Shown: piece after piece, positions 42,350-48,588 of the stretch | Numbering within the stretch: the first letter of the stretch is position 1 | How the letters are laid out: the number at the start of each line of letters is the position of its first letter | Assembly (NCBI GenBank): GCA_016874755.1 | Contig: VGTH01000042.1 | Location: 1 to 48,588, forward strand | Source of the DNA: Deltaproteobacteria bacterium | GTDB taxonomy: Bacteria; Desulfobacterota; Binatia; UBA9968 | DNA: 48,588 bases | Direction: 5' to 3' | Program-made: the position numbers and the translations under genes | The notes under the pieces: generated by a model | Database searches by the model: none | Told to the model about the DNA's origin: nothing | The model's input: only the letters and a program-made list of their open reading frames with translations

Positions 42350-42602
42350 TTAGTCTTGCTCGCCCGAGAGCAAATCCATCTGCCCCTTCGGCGGCGGGGC
42401 CTTCGGCAGGTTCTCCACCTTCAGGCTATAGTCGTCCTTGCCCCACTCGCAGCGCGACAGCACCGCCTTGGGAATCTTCTATACCGTAAGATTGCCGTAG
42501 CCGTCCTTGCGACCGCGGAACGCGCTGCACACCACCGGCAGCGAGCGCCCGCTGCCGACTTCGTCGCTCGGCTGCTGGAGGTGATCCTGAGTTAGATTGG
42601 CG
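42350..42602 (-). pseudogene. type III-like DNA methyltransferase (Mod) C-terminal remnant
   Basis: A minus-strand frame of about 84 codons reads as a methyltransferase tail: NLTQDHLQQPSDEVG, AFRGRKDGYGNLTV, then KIPKAVLSRCEWGKDDYSLK and VENLPKAPPPKGQMDLLSGE. It is interrupted by an in-frame TAG at 42479-42481 (Lys in relatives). All catalytic motifs lie upstream and are missing. It belongs with the Res and SNF2 remnants. The family assignment rests on this tail only. Confidence 0.6.
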
Positions 42603-42932
42603 TTAGTGACGCAGTTAATTCCTCTTAACTTTTACCGTCCCGGTTACGTTCGCCGCTGTCTGGATCAAACCCTTATAATCAGGTCCTACTAAATCGAACT
42701 ATGACGAATCAAGGTACGTTATCCGGCCATTTTTGTCGCAAATTCAGAAACCAAATAGACACGACATCCGAACGCCGAAGGGTTTCGTACTGTGGAAATT
42801 ATTCAAACCAAATTTGCGTTACTCTACTGGAATCAGGCGCGATCTGGCAAGGGGATTTGGAGCGACACATACGGACTTTGCGGTGGATCGTCAGAAGCTG
42901 TTCGGCGCGGTCGACCGAACAAAGAGAGAGGA
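42603..42932. other. gap of unclear origin between methyltransferase and helicase remnants
   Basis: This 330-base, rather AT-rich stretch shows no reading frame that I recognise. Small plus-strand frames near 42733-43000 have no family features and no good ribosome binding site. It may be scrambled sequence left from deletion of the genes between the SNF2 helicase and the methyltransferase. Confidence 0.5.
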
Positions 42933-43634
42933 CTAAAGAGTCAAGTTGGCGTACTGCTCGCGAAAACTCTTGAGATCGCCGAAGGCATGCTCATCGATAA
43001 TACTCGCCAACCCGAACAATTCGAGCAGCGAATTTTGCAGGGGCGTGGCGGTGAGCAAGAGCTTATGGCGTTCCTGGAGGGCCTTCTTGAGTATATTGGC
43101 GATAACGCTGTTGGGCTTGTAAACGTTGCGCAGCCGGTGCGCTTCGTCGATGACCACCAAGTCCCACGGCGTGTTGGCGACATCGGCCGCCTTGCTTCTG
43201 GCGAAATGATAAGAACAAATGACAATGGAATCGGCCACTTCGAAGGGACGAAAATTGCCTTGCTTAATGGCCAGATTGTACGACTTGGCTTCTAGGATGA
43301 CGCAGGGCAAGAAAAACTTCTCAGTTAGCTCCTGGTGCCACTGCTTGCGCAAATTGGACGGCACAATAACCAAAATCCGCCGCTTACGCTCAGCCCACCG
43401 CTGCGCCAATACCAGACCCGCCTCGATGGTCTTGCCCAAGCCAACCTCATCAGCGAGCAGTGCGCCTTTTGACAGCGGCGAGTTAAAAGCAAACAGCGCA
43501 GCGTCAACCTGATGCGGATTCAAATCCACCTGCGCGCTGGCAACCGCACCCGCGAGCTTCTCCATGCTGTCCGAAGGGCACCGCCTGGTCAGCTCATAGG
43601 CAAAATATTTGGCGTGATAGGGGGTTAGGTCCAA
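42933..43634 (-). pseudogene. SNF2-family helicase, truncated N-terminal part
   Basis: A 233-codon frame encodes only the first half of an SNF2/RapA-type ATPase. It has PYHAKYFAYELTRRC, then PHQVDAALFAFNSP, Walker A in LADEVGLGKT, IVPSNLRKQW, DEAH in VVIDEAHRLRN, and LTATPLQNSLLE. It stops abruptly after SFREQYANLTL, before the linker and the whole C-terminal helicase lobe. A normal start is also lacking: only a TTG at 43634 is available. Such helicases accompany type III-like restriction systems. Together with the Res and Mod remnants it marks a decayed defence locus. Confidence 0.8.
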
Positions 43635-43791
43635 TAACGTACCGGAACGAAGCTGGATATCTATTGTGAGAGGAATTTCCTACTCAAAGGCGAATCCCAA
43701 CGCGGCATCTGAAAATTCCGGTCAATACCCGCATAATTGTAATAACAATCCAAAGCAGAATTCAACAAAAACTTGGGTGAGCGAAAGCCCA

Positions 43792-43983
43792 CTACAAGCG
43801 GTCTCCGCTAAGACGCGGCATCACCTCCGCGGCCCATTTGCGCATCACATCGTAGTAGTTCTTCGGCGGCAAGGTCAGCAAGAAATTGCCAATGCCACGC
43901 CGGACCAATTCGCCGATGCGGCCGGCACACTCTTCTGGCGTCCCAGCGATGGAAAAGCGCTGCCGGCCAATGAAAAACGAATT
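43792..43983 (-). pseudogene. LLM-class monooxygenase C-terminal fragment
   Basis: A 63-codon minus-strand frame reads as the end of a luciferase-like flavoprotein: IGRQRFSIAGTPEECAGRIG, then GIGNFLLTLPPKNYYDVMRK and AAEVMPRLSG. No upstream part or start is visible. The same strand continues into unrelated sequence. It is a remnant of a deleted gene. Confidence 0.6.
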
Positions 43984-44041
43984 GTCATGCCTTCCGAAAC
44001 GTATCTGACCGTTTGGAGAAAAGTCAACTAAAGAAGGCTAG

Positions 44042-44090
44042 CGTAAGGAGTTAGGAGACTTCGATGCTTCTTACTGTTTACTCCTCACTG
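44042..44090. repeat. inverted repeat, family D-like
   Basis: GTAAGGAGTTAGGAG and CTTACTGTTTACTCCTCAC are imperfect inverted arms. They lie just upstream of the selenoprotein candidate's promoter and resemble the element at 7602. Confidence 0.5.
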
Positions 44091-44099
44091 GATTTTCCT

Positions 44100-44129
44100 T
44101 TGACTTCCGCCAAGCACCAGCCGTAGAAT
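44100..44129 (+). promoter_or_regulatory. candidate sigma70 promoter of the DsbA-like gene
   Basis: TTGACT is followed after 18 bp by TAGAAT (five of six). The ATG with its GGAGG site is 28 bases downstream. It indicates that transcription begins upstream of the TGA-containing codon stretch. Confidence 0.55.
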
Positions 44130-44156
44130 CCAGCAGAATTCGTCACGGAGGTTAAA

Positions 44157-44771
44157 ATGGCTGAGCCACTAGTCTTGGAAGTTTTCTCCGACTTTGTCTG
44201 ACCCTGGTGCTACCTCGTCACCGGGCGTGTCGAGAAACTAAAAAAAGAATACGGTTTAGGAATTAAGCTTACTAACTTCCCGCTTCATCCGGAGACACCG
44301 GAAGAAGGCAGCCAGCGCGGGCCGGAAATCGTCGCGCGCAACAGCCGCATGAAGGTGAACATGGACGGCGAAGGCTTGCCGTATAACGCCGAGCGCAACA
44401 TGTCCTACAACAGCCGCCTGGCACAGGAGCTGGCGACCTGGGCCGGCACCAAAGGTAAAGCAGAAGAAGTCGCCAACGCGCTGTTTCGCGCCTACTTCGT
44501 CGACGTGAAAAACATCGGCAAAGTCGAAGTGCTGACCGACATCGCCGAGCGCAACGACCTGCCCAAAGACGAAGCGACCGACGTTTTGCTCAGCCGCAAG
44601 TACCGGGAAACCGTCGACGACGACTGGCGCCGCTGCGCCGCCATCGGCGTCAACGCCGTGCCAACGTTTCTCGCCGGCAAGTATCTGATGGTCGGCGCGC
44701 AGCCCTATGAAGAGTTGAAACGGCTGATCGAGCATGTGCTGAAAGAACCCGCGCAACAGGCTCGATCATAG
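44157..44771 (+). CDS. DsbA/FrnE-like thioredoxin-fold oxidoreductase, putative selenoprotein (UPWC)
   Basis: This is a DsbA-family (FrnE / 2-hydroxychromene-2-carboxylate isomerase-like) dithiol oxidoreductase of 204 residues if the TGA at 44199-44201 is read as selenocysteine. Residues 1-20 then read as LEVFSDFV-Sec-PWCYL, so residue 15 is exactly the first Cys of the family's CPWC site. The rest is a typical FrnE-like protein: NSRLAQELATWAGTKGKA, ALFRAYFVDVKNIGKVEVL, and the cis-Pro strand GVNAVPTFLAGKYLMVGAQPYEELKR. The ATG at 44157 has GGAGG six bases upstream. A start at 44349 would discard the whole active site. There is no signal peptide, so it is probably cytoplasmic. A nonsense mutation is the alternative. 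Confidence 0.82.
44199..44201 (+). other. in-frame UGA, predicted selenocysteine codon
   Basis: The TGA replaces the codon of the first Cys in the CxxC motif (the second, TGC for Cys18, is intact). It is the only stop in the 205-codon frame before the TAG at 44769. Confidence 0.8.
44202..44234 (+). promoter_or_regulatory. candidate bacterial SECIS hairpin
   Basis: CTCG (44214-44217) pairs with CGAG (44231-44234) and CAC (44219-44221) with GTG (44227-44229). They are separated by an unpaired U (44218) opposite U44230, leaving an apical loop CGGGC at 44222-44226. The bulged U three pairs below a G-containing loop, 24 bases from the UGA, matches the E. coli fdhF SECIS layout. A competing hairpin CCC-U-GGTG/CACCGGG (44202-44225) also exists. 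Confidence 0.6.
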
Positions 44772-44791
44772 GATTCTCCCGAAAAACCTGA

Positions 44792-44911
44792 AGAATGCTT
44801 CGCCAAGCTCAGCATGAACGGATTGTGCTTCAGCAATTTCAACGTTGTTTCCGTTCGTCCCTTCGGCAAGCTCGGGGCGGGCTCTGAGCTCGTCGAAGGA
44901 CTCCGAACAGG
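44792..44911. repeat. family B repeat pair
   Basis: GAATGCTTCGCCAAGCTCAG at 44792 faces an extended inverted part with CCCTTCGGCAAGCTCGGG and GAGCTCGTCGAAGGACTCCG up to 44911. It fills the gap after the selenoprotein candidate and may serve as its terminator. Confidence 0.6.
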
Positions 44912-44986
44912 TCACTGGCCTAGCACCAATTTCGAAGGGCGGGCGCTACCGGGCGTTGACTGCCGCGTGAGGGGACGGTTGCCGAG

Positions 44987-45571
44987 CTAAGCAGCGCCGG
45001 GAACAAACTCAGTTCTAAGATAAATTTCAGCGATCGGAATGCTCACATCCACAGACGTGAGGTGAACGGTTTCGTGAAGTGAATTGCTTTCCCAGAAGCG
45101 CCAGGCATTGTCTGTCTGCTTGGAGAATACTTCGACGTGCACTCTTGCCTGGTCACTGATGAGGTACTCACGAAAACTTGAAATGCCGCGATACTGTTCA
45201 AATTTTTCGCCGCGATCGTAACTGCTCGTGGAATCCGAGAGCACCTCGACAATAACATCGGGATTGAGCAGGGTGTCAAATTGATTGTCAAGAAATTGCG
45301 GCTCGCCACAAACAACCACCATATCTGGATAGGTATAACGGTATTCTCGCTCCACACAGAGTCGAAGATCGCCGGTGAAAACATCACACGGGCGCCCCCT
45401 TAACTGGTTGCCAATCGCCAAGACCAGATTAGTCACTATCCTATTATGGGTAACCGAAGCGCCTGTCATCGCAAATATTTCACCAAAGGCGTACTCATGC
45501 TTCTCGCTCGATGCGCGCTCCATCGCGAGGTATTCGGCTGCGCTGTAAAGGGTGGTGGGCTGCTTTGCCAT
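44987..45571 (-). CDS. Uma2 family (DUF820) PD-(D/E)xK nuclease-like protein
   Basis: This 194-residue Uma2-type protein belongs to a family of predicted restriction-like nucleases expanded in cyanobacteria and some other phyla. Its features are YSAAEYLAMERASSEKHEYAFGEI, MTGASVTHNRIVTNL, YTYPDMVVVCGEP and NPDVIVEVLSDSTSSYDRGEKFEQYR. The Asp and Glu of the last two form the PD-(D/E)xK-like core (PDMVVV...EVLS). The ATG at 45571 fits the family start; the longer frame upstream is not supported. It diverges from the amidohydrolase gene. Its biological role is unknown. Confidence 0.9.
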   Translation of the reverse strand: MAKQPTTLYSAAEYLAMERASSEKHEYAFGEIFAMTGASVTHNRIVTNLVLAIGNQLRGRPCDVFTGDLRLCVEREYRYTYPDMVVVCGEPQFLDNQFDTLLNPDVIVEVLSDSTSSYDRGEKFEQYRGISSFREYLISDQARVHVEVFSKQTDNAWRFWESNSLHETVHLTSVDVSIPIAEIYLRTEFVPGAA

Positions 45572-45635
45572 TCTTGTCTCGACGCCCACCAGGATAACAT
45601 GTTTCCTGGCGGCAATGACAGGCTCCGTTGAGCGC

Positions 45636-45665
45636 TTGACATACGCCCACGCTTGGCGTGAGAAT
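45636..45665 (+). promoter_or_regulatory. candidate sigma70 promoter of the amidohydrolase gene
   Basis: A perfect TTGACA lies 18 bp from GAGAAT (four of six) in the divergent gap, 45 bases before the ATG at 45710. Confidence 0.35.
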
Positions 45666-45709
45666 CCGCCCAATTGAGCATTCGCCACAGCGAAAGGACC
45701 CAACCCAGC

Positions 45710-46837
45710 ATGTATAACATGATCTCTGCTGACGACCATATCGACTTGGGCTATTTACCGCGCGATTTGTGGACTGAGCGCATGCCGGCCGCACTGCGCG
45801 AGCGCGCGCCGCATGTCGAAGATCGCGGCGAAAAGGGTGAATATTGGGTGTGCGACGGCGACAGCTGGGGCGAACATCGCGGTGAGCGCTGGTTTGCCCG
45901 TTCCAATCGCACTTGGTTAGCCCTCGACCGCGGCGGCGTCGGCGAACCTTATCGTTCGACCAATACCGGAAAACGGCTCACCGACATGGACCGCGACGGC
46001 GTCGATGCTTCGCTGCTCTTCCCACCGATCATCGCCATGCAAGTGGGCGACGCGGAGTTGCGCAACGCCACCGTGCGGGCGTACAACGACTGGGCTTACG
46101 ACTTCGGCAAAAGCGCTCCCACACGCTTCTTTCCGGTGGCGATGCTGTCCACGGTGGACGCGCAATCGGCCGCCGATGAAGTCACCCGGGTTGCGAAGAT
46201 GGGTTTCAAAGAAGCCAACTTTCTCGTCAACGATGTTACCTTGGAAATGAGCCTCAAAGCTTGGGACGTCTTCTGGGACGCGGCCGAAGCCGCCGGCATC
46301 GTGGTCTCCTATCACGCCGGCGGCAGCGTGCAGACCGGCACCGTGCGCCGCATCATCGACTCGACCAAGCCGGGCGAGCATGAAGGCGTGTTCGACATGG
46401 GCCTGACCAACGGCGCGACATCGTTCTTCAATCCGTTCGTTAACATGATCAACTTCGGCACGCTCGAGCGCCATCCGAAATTGAAATTCTGCCTCGCCGA
46501 ATCGGCCATCGGCTGGATTCCGTTTGTCGTGCAGGAAATGGACTACCGCTACAAACGCCAGTTCGAGCGCCGCAAGACCACTGAGCTGCCGCTGAAACAT
46601 ATGCCGAGCGAAATCTTCAAGCGCCAAGTCTGGGCGACGTTCCAGACGGATTTTGTCGGCCTGCACCTGACGCATTTCTTCGGCGACGGCCATATCATGT
46701 GGGGCTCGGACTATCCGCACCCCGACAGCACCTGGCCATATTCGCACGACATCGTGACCAAGGACTCGAACCATCTGCCGGCCGATGTGAAGAAGAAAAT
46801 TTATTACGACAACGCCAAAGCGTTGTACGGACTGTAA
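45710..46837 (+). CDS. amidohydrolase-2 (ACMSD-like) family protein
   Basis: This 375-residue TIM-barrel amidohydrolase has SADDHIDLG near the N terminus (metal-site DxH type), YHAGGSVQTG, CLAESAIGWIPF and WGSDYPHPDSTWPYS, supplying the His, Glu and Asp positions. It belongs to the same family as the proteins at 30868 and 48283. AAAGGA lies 11 bases before the ATG; a second ATG nine bases later is possible. It may share a pathway with the ring-cleavage-like VOC gene that follows (inference). Predicted role: hydrolysis or decarboxylation of a carboxylated intermediate. Confidence 0.87.
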   Translation: MYNMISADDHIDLGYLPRDLWTERMPAALRERAPHVEDRGEKGEYWVCDGDSWGEHRGERWFARSNRTWLALDRGGVGEPYRSTNTGKRLTDMDRDGVDASLLFPPIIAMQVGDAELRNATVRAYNDWAYDFGKSAPTRFFPVAMLSTVDAQSAADEVTRVAKMGFKEANFLVNDVTLEMSLKAWDVFWDAAEAAGIVVSYHAGGSVQTGTVRRIIDSTKPGEHEGVFDMGLTNGATSFFNPFVNMINFGTLERHPKLKFCLAESAIGWIPFVVQEMDYRYKRQFERRKTTELPLKHMPSEIFKRQVWATFQTDFVGLHLTHFFGDGHIMWGSDYPHPDSTWPYSHDIVTKDSNHLPADVKKKIYYDNAKALYGL

Positions 46838-46848
46838 GAAATTGGGAT

Positions 46849-47010
46849 TCACCACGAAGGCGCAGAGTACACAGAGGCCGGAGAAGACTAACCACGAAAC
46901 ACACCAAATGCACGAAAATAGGATTCGGATCTCTTTTGTCTCGCGACTTTCGTGTGTTTCGTGGTTTACTCCGATCCCAACTTTGTGCCCTCGGTGCCTC
47001 TGTGGTGAGT
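46849..47010. repeat. nested inverted repeats, family C
   Basis: An outer pair (CACCACGAAGGCGCAGAGTA and GTGCCTCTGTGGTG) encloses an inner pair (ACCACGAAACACACC and TGTGTTTCGTGGTTT). The two hairpins are stacked in the gap between the amidohydrolase and VOC genes. Confidence 0.7.
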
Positions 47011-47044
47011 CTTCTTAACCCGAAACCAGACGGAGGTTAATACC

Positions 47045-48121
47045 ATGAGCGTTGAACCCAAAGGCGCAGTGCATTGGATCGATCATTACGTCGTCGGCAC
47101 TAACGATTTGCCGGGTTGGAGCTACTGGGCGCTGCATGCGACCGGCCTGCCGATCCGGCCGATCAACGGGCTCACCACCAACATGCGCAAGAAAAGCACG
47201 CCGATTTTTTGCTTCATGTGGTGGGATGACGAGTCCTGTCGCATCGGCGCGTTCTTGCAGCCGGAGAACTATCCCAAAGCGAAAGAGCTCGGCAAAGACA
47301 TGCCGCGCTGCGGTTTTTACGTGCGGCCGCAGGACATCGACTTTCATTTGAAGCGGCTCGATCAGCACAGCATTCCGCACACCGATCCGCTCAAGACCGC
47401 CGCGGAGGGCGAAGAGGGCACGGTGGTGTGTTTTGCCGATCCCGATGGCAACCAATATGAATTTTGGGCGCCCGAGAAAATGCCCGAAGGCGCCATGGAA
47501 ACCATCTCACCCGAAAGAGTCGGCCGCATTAGCCACTGTGTCTACGGCTCGCGCGACCTGGCGCGCACCGCCGGGTTCTTCGAAAAATATTGCGGCATGG
47601 AAACCGAACGCAGCGCCAAAACCGCCGAAGGCACGCTGGTGCTGCGCATGCGCGCTGGCGCGCGGCTCGTCTACAAGTTAGTCAAAGAACTCGACGAACG
47701 TGTGGCCGGCCACAGCCCGTGGTGGGACATGCACACCGCGTTCACGGTGCGCGACGAAGAATTTTTTCCCAACTACCGGCGCATGTGGGAAGGACTGCCG
47801 GAGGAAGCGGGCGCGAAAGAACACTTAAACGACTCGCGCGATAAAGAAGACAACTTCCCGGCGCGCACCGGCCTGCACCGCAGCCCCGTTGGCTACCGCT
47901 GGAAAGAAATCTATCAGCGCGGCGACGAGTTTTACGATTGGGACGGCCACGCCTTCCATTTCATCGGCGGTATGCCGAAAAAAGCCGACGGCTCACTCGC
48001 GCTCTACACGCCGAAAGAACAAGACGAGTACCTGCGTGAACTAGCCGAGTCCCTGAAAAAGAACAGCGGCGTCAGCAACGACGACTGGCGTGGCAGTAAG
48101 ACAGAACATCAACCAAAATAA
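47045..48121 (+). CDS. two-domain VOC (glyoxalase/extradiol dioxygenase-like) protein
   Basis: This 358-residue vicinal-oxygen-chelate protein has two tandem domains, as in extradiol ring-cleavage dioxygenases. The first starts with AVHWIDHYVVGTNDLPG and ends with FADPDGNQYEFWAP, giving His and Glu metal-ligand candidates. The second starts with VGRISHCVYGSRDLART (His) and ends near YDWDGHAFHFIG. CGGAGG lies nine bases before the ATG. Between two amidohydrolase genes it could cleave or isomerise an aromatic-derived intermediate. A glyoxalase- or epimerase-like activity is also possible. Confidence 0.8.
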   Translation: MSVEPKGAVHWIDHYVVGTNDLPGWSYWALHATGLPIRPINGLTTNMRKKSTPIFCFMWWDDESCRIGAFLQPENYPKAKELGKDMPRCGFYVRPQDIDFHLKRLDQHSIPHTDPLKTAAEGEEGTVVCFADPDGNQYEFWAPEKMPEGAMETISPERVGRISHCVYGSRDLARTAGFFEKYCGMETERSAKTAEGTLVLRMRAGARLVYKLVKELDERVAGHSPWWDMHTAFTVRDEEFFPNYRRMWEGLPEEAGAKEHLNDSRDKEDNFPARTGLHRSPVGYRWKEIYQRGDEFYDWDGHAFHFIGGMPKKADGSLALYTPKEQDEYLRELAESLKKNSGVSNDDWRGSKTEHQPK

Positions 48122-48282
48122 CCGACCGGGCTCGATCGACCTGCCTCAAGAAGCGACTGGCATCGCGCGCCGCTTCTTAAGCGCACTCCAGTTTGTTGGT
48201 CTCCGTCTCTTTCCGCAGAGCTGCGGCCGGACATTGACACCGGCGCGCTCCGCATAGTACAGCTGGAGCTGCGAGGTGATTT

Positions 48283-48588
48283 ATGGCGAAAAACGGATTC
48301 AAGATCATCGACAGCGACATGCATGTGATGGAGCCGCCCGACCTCTGGCCCAAGTACATCGATAAAAAATTCAAACACCGCGCGCCCACGGGGATCACGA
48401 GCAAAAATGTCCGAGACCTGCGCCTGGCCCACCCCGACGGCACCGAGTGGTCGCGCAAGTTGACGCCGCAAAACGACACGGCCCGCGGCAAAAATTTCGA
48501 AGACAAGCAAATCGTATTTGGCGACGATGCCAAGCGCGGCTGGACCAACGAAGTCCAACTCGAAGCGATGGATATCGAAGGCATCGAC
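48283..48588 (+). CDS. amidohydrolase-2 family protein, 5' part (runs off the window)
   Basis: The first 102 codons of an amidohydrolase-2 protein: FKIIDSDMHVMEPPDLWPKYI carries the family N terminus with the DxH-type metal residues. The gene continues beyond the end of the window. GAGGTG lies five bases before the ATG at 48283. It follows the VOC gene by 161 bases and is a paralogue of the proteins at 30868 and 45710. Confidence 0.85.
   Translation, partial: MAKNGFKIIDSDMHVMEPPDLWPKYIDKKFKHRAPTGITSKNVRDLRLAHPDGTEWSRKLTPQNDTARGKNFEDKQIVFGDDAKRGWTNEVQLEAMDIEGID

Noticed and set aside
42733-43295. Small plus-strand frames near the SNF2 remnant
   Set aside because: They overlap the helicase remnant antisense or lack start signals and family features.
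44349-44771. DsbA-like gene starting at ATG 44349
   Set aside because: This would delete the first strand and the redox motif of the fold, and it has no ribosome binding site; the upstream ATG with GGAGG and promoter fits much better if TGA is read as Sec.

Overview
The window is about 48.6 kb of a moderately GC-rich bacterial chromosome. It most resembles an uncultured, metabolically versatile soil or sediment bacterium of the former Deltaproteobacteria, Binatota or Tectomicrobia type. This is inferred from gene content only: many orphan periplasmic binding proteins, amidohydrolases, CoA-transferase and MaoC genes, and intergenic palindromic repeats. No rRNA, tRNA, CRISPR array or complete mobile element was recognised.

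Layout. 1-8.7 kb: an orphan NMT1/SsuA-type binding protein, diverging from a plus-strand catabolic cluster (3-hydroxyacyl-CoA dehydrogenase, amidohydrolase, TPP enzyme, CMD-family protein, CaiB/BaiF CoA-transferase, MaoC hydratase, luciferase-like monooxygenase). 8.7-22.3 kb: a mostly minus-strand block holding a quinone-oxidoreductase-like MDR protein, a fatty acid desaturase (plus strand), an isolated phage-type tail sheath protein, a TPR protein, a second NMT1-type binding protein, a frameshifted DUF2868-like membrane protein, an HtrA/Deg protease, an M1 aminopeptidase and an MFS transporter. 22.3-33.3 kb: a small lipoprotein, a two-part MaoC-like hydratase, a UbiD-type decarboxylase, an arylmalonate decarboxylase/maleate isomerase homologue, four tandem Bug/TctC binding proteins, an amidohydrolase and an MFS transporter. 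33.3-41.1 kb: DUF488 and MgtE genes, then a minus-strand protocatechuate operon pcaD-pcaC-pcaH-pcaG-pcaB followed by an acyl-CoA ligase. 41.2-44.0 kb: a decayed restriction/defence island (remnants of a type III restriction subunit, a methyltransferase and an SNF2 helicase) that keeps an apparently intact toxin-antitoxin pair, plus a monooxygenase fragment. 44.1-48.6 kb: a DsbA/FrnE-like gene, a Uma2 nuclease, an amidohydrolase, a two-domain VOC protein and the start of another amidohydrolase.

How the genes fit together. The pca operon would convert protocatechuate to beta-ketoadipate. The other catabolic genes suggest CoA-linked and decarboxylative breakdown of aromatic or dicarboxylic acids, fed by at least six orphan solute-binding proteins, but no substrate can be fixed from sequence.

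The most notable signal is the DsbA/FrnE-like gene at 44157-44771. It carries an in-frame TGA exactly where the first active-site cysteine of the CPWC motif belongs. A hairpin with a bulged U and a G-containing apical loop lies about 24 nt downstream. The gene also has a good promoter and ribosome binding site upstream of the TGA. It is best read as a selenoprotein with a UPWC redox motif, and a conventional gene caller would start it after the active site.
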